Assembly (NCBI GenBank): GCA_023362775.1
Contig: JALMGJ010000008.1
Span: forward strand, 36,692,501-36,756,500
Length of the DNA stretch: 64,000 nt
DNA from: Charina bottae
Taxonomy: Eukaryota; Chordata; Lepidosauria; Squamata; Charinaidae
Direction: 5' to 3'
The stretch's first letter is position 1, and every line of letters begins with the position of its first letter. The notes under the pieces were generated by a model. It saw only the letters and a list, made by a program, of their open reading frames with translations. It did no database searches and was not told where the DNA came from. The translations under genes and the position numbers were made by a program. Below are positions 1-12,500 of the stretch, one piece after another.

Positions 1-176
1 TGAAATAGTTGTTTGAACATTAGGGTTCATTGTCATCTCCATACATGGATGATGTGCAATTGTACCTTTGATTATCCTCAGTGAATCTTAGTGATCCTGA
101 AGAACCACTGAATAGGTACTTAGAAGCAGCTTTGAAATCGATGAAGGCAACCAACTCAAGCTATGAGAAATTAAAG

Positions 177-514
177 GTAAAGGTAAAGGTTCCCCACACA
201 CATTTGTGCAGTCGTGTCCGACTCTAGGGGCCGGTGCTCATCTCCGTTTGTTAGCCAAAGAGCCAGCGTTGTCCGAAGACGCTTCCACGGTCATGTGGCC
301 GCCATGACGCGCACGGAACGCTGTTAGCATCCCACCGAAGTGGTACCTATTCATCTACTTGCATTTGCATGCTTTCAAATTGCTAGGTTGGCAAGAGCTG
401 GGGCTAGTGTGGGAGCTCACTCCGTCACGCGGGGCTAGGGATTCGAACCTCCGAACTTGCGACCTTCCGATTGACAAGCCTGGCGTCTTACCCGCTGAGC
501 CACCACACCCCTTA
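177..514 (-). mobile_element. tRNA-derived SINE, full length
   Basis: Reverse-strand copy with a tRNA-like head at the right (A box like tggctcagcgggtaag, B box like ggttcgaatccc) and a (ctttac)n-type 3' tail at the left. Four other copies share it in this window. The family is typical of squamate genomes; I give no official name. Confidence 0.85.
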
Positions 515-740
515 GAGAAATTAGTAGATAATAATTAAATTAATTAATAAAGTAGATAATAATAATAATGAGAAATTAGTAGATAATAATTGCATAATTT
601 CATCTGCCTGGTATCTATGATACCTCCTAAAAGATAAAAAAGCAAAATGTGTAGTTAGTACCAATCGAAGAGAATGTGTAGTTAGTAAAATATATATACA
701 GTAAACATCTCATGAGTAACACATTGATTTTATTTTACAG

Positions 741-800
741 TGGTATGATGAAACCTGGTCTTAATGCAATTTTAGGACCCACTGGCAGTGGCAAATCTTC
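741..800 (+). CDS. ABCG2: ABCG2 exon 3: Walker A
   Basis: Sixty bases between a tattttacag acceptor and a gtaagt donor. They encode [20 protein letters not shown], whose GPTGSGKSS is the P-loop that holds ATP phosphates. The human form has GGGKSS, so one Gly is Ser here. Entry is in phase 2 (one base completes a codon) and exit leaves two bases. Confidence 0.96.
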
Positions 801-2602
801 GTAAGTGTTAAAATAATGAAACAAAGCCCTATCTTATGATCCAATTAAATGTAGATTTCAGTTTAGTACATTCACAGCCAATGACTGAGTTCCCACAATG
901 ACTGAGGACATATTTATTAATGAGGAGGAAATGGCACATTTCTAAAAGAGTTTCAATCGAAGCTAGAAATTTACAAGACTTTTGAACAATTGAATTCTTG
1001 AACAGTTAAAGCAACAGTTATGTAGCTGTTTTGAAAGCTCCTGTCTCTCTGTGTGTGCATGCATAGTGAAATGCTTCTTTCAAAGGATTTGCACAGCCGT
1101 AATTGGTGTGTTCTTGAGATTTATGTCTCAGTAATTTTAATGGAGATGGGTTTTATTTTTCTTTTAGGCTATTGGATATTTTAGCTACAAGGAAAGATCC
1201 CAAAGGGCTGTCTGGTGATATTTTGTTAGATGGCATGAGCCTGCCATCACATTTTAAATGTATGTCTGGATATGTAGTACAGGTAAGCCTTTTGTTACTA
1301 TGTATAATCCATATATTCTATTTCCCAGCAGGCTGTAGTACAGAACCCTTTTCATTTCTAAATCACTGCCGTTTATTTATTGAACTGGCCAAATAGAATG
1401 GTTGTTTCAGGAACACATTCCAATATCCATTATGCTTATATTGCACAATCTAATGTAAAAGATTGTAGTTTTTTTAAAAAAAAATACAGATGTTGAGCAT
1501 CTAAACAGGAAGAGGAAGTTAAATCTAAAGGAATGTTCTGGGGTTGTAAGACTTGAACTGAATACACCAAGAGGAGGGATGGAAGTCATGTAAATCCCTA
1601 TACATGGGGGCATGTCATAATATAACATCTGTATCTCTGCTTTGAGAGCTTTTTAAAGGAAGGTAGACTGTATGTACCATTCTGAGAATGTTCTGTACAC
1701 TCTGAGTGCCTAACAACGATTGTACAATAACAGTATAAGCAAGTATAATGTTTAAATGAAAATGTCCAGTTGTTTTTTTAATCTTTAAGGATGACATAGT
1801 GATGGGGACCTTGACAGTCAGAGAAAATTTAATGTTTTCAGCAGCCCTTCGTCTACCTTTATCTATGAGCAAATATGAAAAGAAGCAGAGAGTTGAGCAG
1901 GTTCTCAAGGAATTGGATTTGGCTAAAGTTGCAGATTCTAAGGTATCTATATATGTATTAGCATAGTTTTCAGTAGTATGAGATACCAACATTTAGTGTT
2001 GTAAATACTTATGCTTATAAATAACAGCACAAAACCACCATCTACAAAGGGTGGTTTTGTTTCTGGAATCCACAAAAATATGTCTGGGGTTGCGTGTAAG
2101 CTGCAGCTTGGTCTTTGCCCATCTAATCCTGAAATGAAAGAAATGTTAGTCCATTAGTATTGCTCTATTTTGCTGGAAAAATGATGCCTGAGTGTTTTAG
2201 GAACTGCAGTTGGGGCTGTGCTGATCTGGAGAAAGGATCCAGTCTGCAGTGGCTGTATTACTCTTAGCTTAACAGAAGGAAGCTGAAGGGCCTGCAAAAA
2301 GGGGGAAATTGTGGATCATCTGCTTCCTTTCCTGGATCCACATGGAGATAGCACAGACTGTGTTTGGTGGTGAAACTAGATTTAACTAGTTGAAACCAAG
2401 TAAATGGGTTAAGTGAGAATGCAATAGGGCATGAGGTTATGGGATGGGATGCAAACGAACCCTTTGTTGGAGAGATCTCTGGCGATCTGAGGATGCAGGG
2501 AGGGAAAAGAGTATGAAGGAAAATGAGGGAGAGCAAGACAGTAAGTGCAAGCAAAGCAGCAGAAATGGGGTTGCAGAGACACAGGGCTGCTGATCCATGC
2601 TG

Positions 2603-2644
<42 letters not shown>

Positions 2645-5600
2645 AAGGCAGGAAATGACCACCTGGCTGGAAAACGTTGGAGTCTGGAAGGTTAGAAAAA
2701 CACTCCAAGCAGCTAACAACAATCTTGCAGAGTAGAAGTGTCCAGAAAAGACTTGCACATACAGCTTAATTAACGTACAGAAATAAAACAGTCTTCACAC
2801 ATTAGTTAGTTGAAGAAAAATAAAGATAGCTTACATTTTTATTCAGTAGATCTTGGTTACAAGCAGTTTCATGGTAGAAAGGCTTAATCATCTCCGGTCT
2901 ACGTGCAAGCGAGATATTTCGGACGAGACCCACATAGCCATGTGGCCCTCCTGTGTGTACGTGTGCTTAGGAAGAAGGGAAGATGGAGAATGGCCCCGAA
3001 AGACCCAAGAAGGAGCAGGAAACAGGAAGTCAGGTGACCCAGGCACCTCCTACAAACACAGTAGAGATACACTTCAGTAGAAAAGTCCTCCCCTATGTTT
3101 GTGAGACAATGCTGAGTTGACTTCCGATAATCCTAACAGAAAACAGGTGTTAGGTGAGCATCTGTGGGAAGAGAGAGAAGCATCTTTACCAGTCCCTCTT
3201 TTGGTAAAAGGGTACTTTGAGACTGGACACACTCACAGTAGATAGCAATTTTTGAATGAAGATTTGCCCAAGGCAGCCATTTTGTGAGTGCATCAATGAC
3301 ATGCATGTTCTCAAAGTTCCAAATGTACCCACTGGTCCAAAAAGGTTGCCTATCTTTGTGCGAAGGCTTAGGTTGCAGGGTTCTTATGGGTCTTTCTGGC
3401 AACAAAGGGTCAAGTGAGCTCCATATCCATGGGCTTTCTTTCTCCAGGGCATGAGGACAAGTTACTTAAGATGACCATCTGAGACCCCTTAATGTATGCC
3501 ACCCTTCCAGAGAGGGGTGGAAAGATGCTTCTCTCTCTCCCGCCAGATGCTCATCTACCACCTGTTTTCCAGCCAGGTAGTCATTCCCTGCTTTTCTTCT
3601 CTCTGGAAGAATGGCATACATTAAGGGGTCTCAGATGGTCATATTCTTTCAATGATATTCTTTCAATGATATCCCAGTTGATAAGCTCAGTCGTTAGCAG
3701 GAGAGGACATTATTAGATTATTTTATGCTAACTGAAATATTTTCCCCAAACTTTTAATGAAATGTTACAGTTCCAAGAAGTTTATTTTGCCATTTCCTTT
3801 GCTTCACTAGGTTGGCACCTATTTTTCTCGTGGAGTTTCTGGGGGGGAGAGGAAAAGGACCAGCATTGGATTAGAACTCATTACTAACCCCAGAGTGTTG
3901 TTCTTAGATGAACCAACAACAGGATTGGATGCTAGCACAGCCAATGCTGTCCTGCTGCTCTTAAAAAGGTAATCTGTGCTATTGGAGGGTGCAAAATTGT
4001 CTTTTGGAAGATGCACTCTCTGTATAGTTTTTTACATAATGAGGTTCTTAAAAAGGTAAAGGTTCCCCCCGCACATTTGCGTAGTCGTGTCCAACTCTAG
4101 GGGCCGGTGCTCATCTCCGTTTGTTAGCCGAAGAGCCAGCGTTGTCCAAAGACACTTCCGTGGTCATGTGGCCGGCATGACGCGCGCAGAACGCTGTTAC
4201 CTACCCACCGAAGTGGTATCTATTAATCTACTTGCATTTGCATGCTTTCGAATTGCTAGGTTGGCAAGAAAAATGAAGTTCTTACCGTTCTGAAAAACAG
4301 TGTTTTTTTGGATTCTCCTTTATGATTTTAGCATATATATTTTTGCACAATAAACACAGCTACTTTTCAGTTCTTGCATAGGATCTGGATAACCTCTTTC
4401 CAAGTATCACTTCTATTTATGGGGGTTATTGCCTTTTTTCCCTCTCCAGGCATTCAAAGTATGCTGTTTTGTACCTGATGAAATGCAGCCTTTCTTAGAT
4501 AAAGTAATCATTTTAATTGCCTGTTAGGATGTGGTTACTTAAATTTTCTTGGGTGGTTTTGTTGTGAATACTCTCATGGCTTAGTTTTCCACTTTTGTCT
4601 TTTCTTCAGTTTTGGCAGGTAGTTCACACATGTGTTGATTGCTGATCTATTTTATTTCTGTTCAGAAGGGGAGGAAATAGGAATGCAGGTCTTCTCTTCC
4701 GTCTGTTTCCCTCTGAAGCTGTTTACACTGGGATCCTCCCTTTCATACAGGGTAATTGGCAGTCCTAAAAAATAAAGTTGAAGCAATAGTGGCAGCATAG
4801 AATGACTAAAATAAAGTATGGATGTTAAAAGTCTCAAAGGGAAAAAAACCCACCAGTGCTCTAAAAATATTGTCAAAATAACTTAATACTGTGCCAAAAT
4901 CTACCTTCTTCCCCAGAACAGAGGGGTAGATTTTCTTTACCTCATTCTCAGGGTGCTTTAGAATTATTATGGGAGAGCTTTGGAACTTATTGTTATGGAA
5001 AAGGGTATTATTTCCTTTTTCCTATTATATATTTCTCTGTCACACTGCAATCTTCCTGGCAACTTTGCTCCCTTGTCTGAAAAGCCCCAGTTGGAGGAAT
5101 TCTTCCATGATGGGATTTATTTGAAGGTGGGAAGTTCCAGAAACAGAAATAATAACACCCCTGCTCACTCTAAACCCCATCTTATGCCTACAACTTATCC
5201 ATGAGAAATTTACCTAAACATTCTTTACCTCTGGCTGGAAAAAATTCAAGGCAATTGATTTTCTCTCCAATGGAATGAGAATAACTCAATTCTTAACATG
5301 AGTTCAAGAGCTTGAAGTTCCCAGGGAGATGTAATGGATCTTGGTCTCAGTCCTTTTTTTATATATAAAATTTTAAAAAAGAAAGATAAAAACTAACAGA
5401 AACTAATATAGAAGAAAGAGAAGAAAGAAAAGAAAAAGAAAAAAAAAGACGAAGCCAAAAGTGCAGAAAAAAGGAAAGAAAGAAAATATAAAGAAGTAGC
5501 TTCTGATTTTCTTTACAGCCGTTATAAGTATAAATTTACCTAGGGTTTTAACACGACTCTCATTTTTTCTATAATCTATTTTTTTCTAATCATCAAAACC

Positions 5601-8600
5601 ATAAATCATAAGTTCATCTTTTTCTGTTTCACGCAAAAAGTCTATAAGGGGTTTCCAGTCAGCAATAAACATAGATAATGTCTTTTCTCTGATCAAAGAA
5701 GTCACTTTGGCCATCATCTCATTGACCTTGGTCTCAATGCTGCCCAAGTCCTTGGAGACACATTCTTGGTACTCGTGTCATTCCTAGTGGCCATGAGAGT
5801 CTTCTTTGTTATATGTCATTATTTCATTTCATATGTCTTTTAAGAAAGAACTGGGCTAAAGCTGGGTGGTTTTAGTTGAGGAGGGCTAGGGCTACAGGAC
5901 CATCAGCAAGAAATGTTTCTGACTGTTATAGCATTGTTCAAGATTCTGACCCATTTTCTCATTTCAAGTTGTATGTATTGTACTTCGATGCAGAGCATTA
6001 AAAGAAAAGAGTTCTTACAGGACGTAATGGTCTTCCCTGTGTTGCACCCAGGATGTCACTGCAAGGAAGGACAATCATTTTTTCAATCCATCAGCCCCGG
6101 TACTCTATTTTCAAGTTGTTTGACAGCCTGACGTTACTTGCTGCTGGAAAGCTTCTATATCACGGGCCAGCTGACAATGCTCTTATCTATTTCAAAAGCC
6201 TTGGTGAGTTTTCATGCGGGGTGTGCTCACCCTTTTCAAATTTGATTAGCACGCTGCCTTCCTATTCAGGGAGCTAACAATACAAATAAAAATGGAAAAA
6301 GTATCATTTTAATAAAAACAGTTAAAATCAGTGATGCACTAAATCCACTTGAAAAGGCCTGGCTGAAAAGGAAGAACTTGATCTTTCCTAAAAGCAGAGA
6401 AAGTGGATTCTATCACTTGGGAGCTGCTGCAGGTAGAAATGATGGATGTGCACGTGAATATTCTGGACAGCAGGAATATGACTTGAGCAATGATTAGTGA
6501 AGTGGGTTTTATAAGCATCACAGAAAGGAGAGTTATTTAAGAAAATACATCGTAGAGATAAGCAAAGCCTAGCATCTAGTTAGCTACAGGTAGTCCTTGC
6601 TTAACAACCACAATTGAGACCATAATTTTGGTTGCTAAGTGAAGCTGTCATTAAGCAAATCTGACCCGGTTTTATGACCTTTTTTGCGGCACAGGGCAGG
6701 CACAGCTACATTTTCTTTGTTAAGCAAATCACGCGGTTCCCCATTGATTTTGCTTGCCAGAAGCTGGCCGGGAAGGTCGAAAATGGTGATCACGTGACCA
6801 TGGGATGCTGCAGTGGTCATAAATGCTACCCGGTTGCCAAGCGCCCAAATCATGATCACGTGACTGCGGGAACACTGTGGCGGTTGTGTGAGCACCAGTT
6901 GTAAGTTGTTTTTTTCAGCACCATCAAGTCTGAACCATCACTAAACGAATGGTCATTAAGTGAGGACTACCTCATCCGATCCGGAGGAAAGTCCAAGAAA
7001 ATGTAGCTGTGCCTGCCCTCTGTAACAGCATTCCCCCTGAAGTCTTTACAGCCCTGATCCTGTTATGCTTTTGTGAAGCCTTGAAGATCTGGCTTTTTCA
7101 GCAGACCTGGGGTGGTGGGTATGTGTGTGTGGAGAATGGAGGAGGTTGGCTTAATGTAGCTCCTTGATATTCTGTATTGTTTTCGTAACAGGTTGTGTTG
7201 TTCTCCCCAGAGTGGATATTTGGCAATGTTATCGTCACTTTTATTTATTTTTTTACTTTTTGATTGCTATTTTTAACCCTAATCGTTCTACTTTGTAAAC
7301 AGCCTAGAGTTGTGACAGAAATTGAGATGGTTCATAAATTTGATGAAATAAATTGTAATAAAATATAAAATAAAAGGTGGTCCATGTGTTAGTGCCTGGG
7401 AACAAAGACAGAAGGAAGTAATCTGAGGTTAGCAATCTCTTAGAGCAGAGATTCTTAACCTTTTTGTGCCATGGGCCCTTTGAGAGTGTGATAAAACCTG
7501 CAGACCCCTTTTAAGGAAAGAAAAACGTTTAAATGCATAAAACTTTCAAAGGGCCTCCACTCTGAACTTAGTGTTGAATAGGTTCATATAGAATAGAACA
7601 GCCTTTCTCCACCTTTTGACCCTGGAGGAACCCTTGAAATATTTTTCAGGCCTCGGGGAACCCCTGCACATTCAGGATCAAATATAGGCCAGAAGTTACA
7701 AAATTATTATATTAGTTTCATGTGTAAGCCTCAATATGACCGTCTCCCACCCGGAAACCTATGCCCTCATTGTGGGAGGTTGTGCGGATCCAGAATTGGC
7801 CTTTATAGCCACTTATGGATCCACCGTTAAAATTTTACCTTTGGAAGACAATCTTACTCGGCTACGAGTGATCACCAATGAAATGAATGAATATGCATTA
7901 ACAGTGTTCTTAAACTAAAAATAAAGAATGAAACATACCTCTTTAATGTGAAGTTGCCCAAATTTGAAATCATTTTTAAACTAAATCGTCATCTCCCAGG
8001 GAACTCCTAGTGACCTCTCGCAGAACCCTAGGGTGCCACAGAACCCTGGTTGAGAAACCCTGGAATAGAAAAACTACTGGGTCCTGGAAAAGAATTGGCA
8101 GCTGGCACAGCCTTTTAGCATGGTTTAATACGTTCCAGATACTGGGCACCAGTTAGCAATTTGGCTGCTTTTTGTCAGCACACTTTCTCGACCTCCCTCA
8201 TAAAGCATGTTGAAGTAGCCAAATTGGGTGTAACTAAAAAAAAACCCATCCCAAACCATAATTGCTTTATGAGCTTTCATTAAGACTGCTGTGGTAACAA
8301 AGAATTAAAAAAAATTCCTTGCAGGTTTTGTGTGCGAACCATACAACAACCCTGCTGACTTTTTTCTGGATATCATCAATGGGGATTCATCGGCAGTTGC
8401 AATGAGTAAAATGACAATTCACAATGCAGGTATAAATGACCAATCTTTTTGGGTATCTTGCTGAAGAAATTGAGCTTGTGTGCATTGGCCCTGAACCACA
8501 CACATGTGGGTGTTTTTTTTCAGAAAAAGGCATTGTCTCATTGTCTCTCAAGTGGGGGTGGGAGATTCCGCTCCAAGGCGCCTTCTCTCTTTCCATTCTT

Positions 8601-9007
8601 GAGCTCCAATATAAGAAGAGAACTATGTGGGCAGAACAACCAAAATAACCCAATCGAGGGGATGAAAGCCAAGGAAGGGATCAGGATAGTCTCCCGGATG
8701 TGCTAGGGTTTTTAAAATAAAATGTACTTATAAAATTCATTTGTAAGGATACACGCCCTCATTCATTCATTCATTCATTCATTCATTCATTCATTCATTC
8801 ATTCATTCATTCATTCATTCATTTCTGGTTATCACCCAATTCTTGTTTAAATTACTTTCTATTCCCTTCTATCATTTATTTCAGTGTTTTTCAAACTTGG
8901 CAACTTTAAGATGTGTGGACTTAATGCTGGCTGAGGAATTCTGGGAGTTAAGTCTATACATCTTAAAGTTGCTGAGTTTGAAAAACACTGATTTCTTTCA
9001 GTGAAAA

Positions 9008-9045
<38 letters not shown>

Positions 9046-9490
9046 TCCCTTCTCACCCCTATGGGTGGTGTGTGTCTTCCTCAACCTCAGGTCCCCCACC
9101 AGAGGCCTGGGAGTTTGAGGGTTCTGCACAGTATCTTAGCTGTTCCTAACACTGCACTCTTCTAGACAAAGAGCTCTGATGTTGTTCCTGGGATCTGTTG
9201 GAGCCACTCTCCCAGCTTGGGAGTCACAGCCCCGAGTGCTTCTACCACTACTGGGACCACTTTGGCCTTTACTTTCCACATACTCTCTAGTTCCTCCTCC
9301 AGGCCCTGGTACTTCTCCAGCTTCTCATACTCCTTCTTCCTGATGTTGCTGTCACTTGGCACCGCTACATCTATCACCACCGCCATCTTCTGGTCCTTGT
9401 CTACTACCATGATGTCTGGTTGATTGTGTGTGTATGTGTGTGTGCCTGTGTGTATACACACAGATACACACACAAATGCATGCGTGTGTG

Positions 9491-9521
<31 letters not shown>

Positions 9522-12500
9522 GCAATTCCAGTCTGAGTAGAGATTGACTTGGACACCGAAGGAAAGGGGTCTGAGAAGCCCTCAGAACAATACACAGGGC
9601 ATGTCTTGAACCAGCGCCAGCCATACTTTTGCTGCCTTCCCTCATAGGCTCTTTTAAGATTTTTCCCCCGAAAGGGCTATTTGAAGCACAATGAAAAACT
9701 GCAAAATCACATTGATCTGAAATCATGATGGAGCTCACCAGCCACTCACCAGCTGAAAAGCTGCTGTTTGCAAAGCACAGATGTGACCTAGAACACAAGC
9801 TATGAATCAACTGTACTGTGTGTCAGTTATTTTATTTGAATGCATTAATTTGGCTTTTCATTGTCACTCAAAACAGTTATTGAGGCAACTGAGAGAGAAC
9901 AGGAGACCATTGCTGTAACTTTATCAGTACAATTTTCCAAATGCAATTACTACAAAAAAATGATAGAAGAGCTGGAGGCACTGTCTGTGGAGCAGAAAAG
10001 ACAGGGAGCAATGTCTAAAGGAATTCCATATTCCACTCCTTTTTTTCATCAACTCAAGTGGCTGTCCAGACGCACATTTAAAAATTTGATAGGCAATCCA
10101 CAAAATTCCACAGCCCAGGTAATCATAACAAACCATTCTTCTTTTTGTAGCAAACATTAAACATGATAAAGTCAGTCCCACCAACTTCTGTTGGCAGAGA
10201 AATTGAATTTAACAGCAAAGGCTTAAGAGAATACTAACTGGGTTTGATATATCATGAAATGAACTGCATGTATCATTTATGTCAAATGAGCGTGCTTGCC
10301 AGAGGGGCCAGCAGCTGTGCTTAATGATATGTTGGATAGTCCGTGTGATAAACCCTCTGATCAGTCCTTGACAGTCCACAACTATTTCCCAAGCGTACTG
10401 GAGAGAAGCTTTAATGGTTGCAACAGGTGTCCACAGGCATGGATCCAAAAAGTCAGACGGTGGCTGTGACTGAGTTCAAAACAACACCCTCCCACACACG
10501 TCAAAAAGGAGCAGGGCTTTGATAGCATGCTTGTGGCTGCCACCTTGATTTGTTTGACAGCTTCTGGGTTGTAACTAGTTTCAAACTGAAGTATATTTTG
10601 TGACTTAGATGCAACCTTAAAAGTTTGAGGACAAGACTAGATAAATCCAGGCTAAGAGATCATTTAACTGATTCTTTGTTGTTCAGTGGTTGGTTAGGAT
10701 TCATCATCATCATCATCATCCGTGACCGTCTTCCACCTGGAAACCTATGCCCTCATTGTGGGAGGTTGTGCGGATCCAGAATTGGCCTTTACAGCCACTT
10801 ACGGACCCACTGTTAAGATTTTCCCTGGAAGACAATCTTACTCGGATACGAGTGATCGCCAAGAAGAAGAAGAACTAGTTGTACATGTAATCTGTTCTCT
10901 AGGAGCTCAGGATAGCCTATAAAGGGCTGTGTAATACTTGAGATTTGATTCCAGAAAGGTGATTTGGAATTTGTGGAGCATATGCCTACAACTCTTTAAA
11001 GGAGCTGGGTCTTCTCTTGGACCATGCAAAGATAATGGCTCATTTAAAGAGTTGAATTGAATATATAGCACTGTGTAGCACTAATGCATAATGCTCCTTC
11101 CAGTTTTCTCACACCATATCTCTATGAAAAAGTGTTGGCTCAGATGTAATAACTGTTCCATATACAGTATACCCATTAATCTTCTATAGCTGACTGGACT
11201 TCAGCTTGGATTTCTTTAGTCCTGGTCTAACACCCTAACACTGAATAGGCCAATGTGGGTCTTTAAACATATGTTTAAATTAAAAATGGGACATGGGTTT
11301 GGAAAGACTGAAAAATTTTGGGACTCAAAGGATGTCTTTCAGGACTTCTGTCTGAAAGGCTTTGGATGTTTTCCTTTATACTATAACATCTCTGCCTCTC
11401 TTAGTGTGATCTTTGGTTCCAGCTAATGTTAAAATTGTCCAGTGGTTTAAAAAAGTACATAGTGATTGTTAAATTTCCTATACAGAGAGGCCATGAAGTT
11501 GAAAGTCTTGTTATGTGTATGCTGCTATTATGTGGATCTTATTAATTACTTTGTAAAAGTTTGACCTTGTGACAGGAATTATGATTTTAGGAGCTTATAA
11601 TATTTCTGCAGCTAAGAGCCCTGACTTTTTTTTCTCACAATCATTTCTATCTCCCTAACCTCATTATAGATGGATTTTGAAGGCATTCTTCAAAAAGACC
11701 TTACATTTCATGGAAATAATCCCTTCGGTTAATCCTCTTAAATGGGGCTAGCTATGATTCTCGTTTCCCTTTCCTATTGTTTAATAGCAGAACGAGTCCT
11801 GGCATTTGGATCTTTCAGCAGATCTCTTGAGCCTCAGTACCACATTTAAGAGCTTGTTGTCATGTTGACTGAGGCAATCCTTCCTGTTTAGCACTTCAGA
11901 GCAGCCTGTTACCATCACCTTCACTAACATTTTAATTGTGTGTGCTAATTCTTCAGAAGACCTAATACATTAGAAGTCCGTCAGTTTGATTATGATAATT
12001 GGTGCCACAATCCTGTGCATATTTATGTAAGAGTAATCCCCTTTAACCAAATGCTAATTCTGAGTAGACATTAGAATTACTTGGTTAGCACAAACATGCA
12101 TAGTTTCATCCTTTACTTTTAACGCCATCTACCCCAAACTGTTGCTGTACAGTGACGCTGGATGTCCAAAATGGAGTTCCCAGCTAAGAATTCTCAGCTA
12201 ATGGCCATACTGACTAGAAATTATGGAAGCTAAAGGCTCCGCATAGTCAAAGCAACGGTATTCCCCGTAGTAACCTATGGCTGCGAGAGCTGGACCATAA
12301 GGAAGGCTGAGCGAAGGAAGATAGATGGTTTTGAACTGTGGTGTTGGAGGACAATTCTGAGAGTGCCTTGGACTGCAAGAAGATCAAACCAGTCCATACT
12401 CCAGGAAATAAAGCCAGACTGCTCACTTGAGGGAATGATATTAAAGGCAAAACTGAAGTACTTTGGCCACATAATGAGAAGACAGGATACCCTGGAGAAG

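Noticed and set aside
2264..2758. 164-codon reverse frame with Ser/Leu repeats
   Set aside because: Its core is the (AG)n microsatellite read on the other strand.
5640..5770. Coding-looking stretch (cagtcagcaataaacatag, ctcattgaccttggtctcaa)
   Set aside because: Resembles fragments of a LINE ORF1 region, but is too short and broken to assign.
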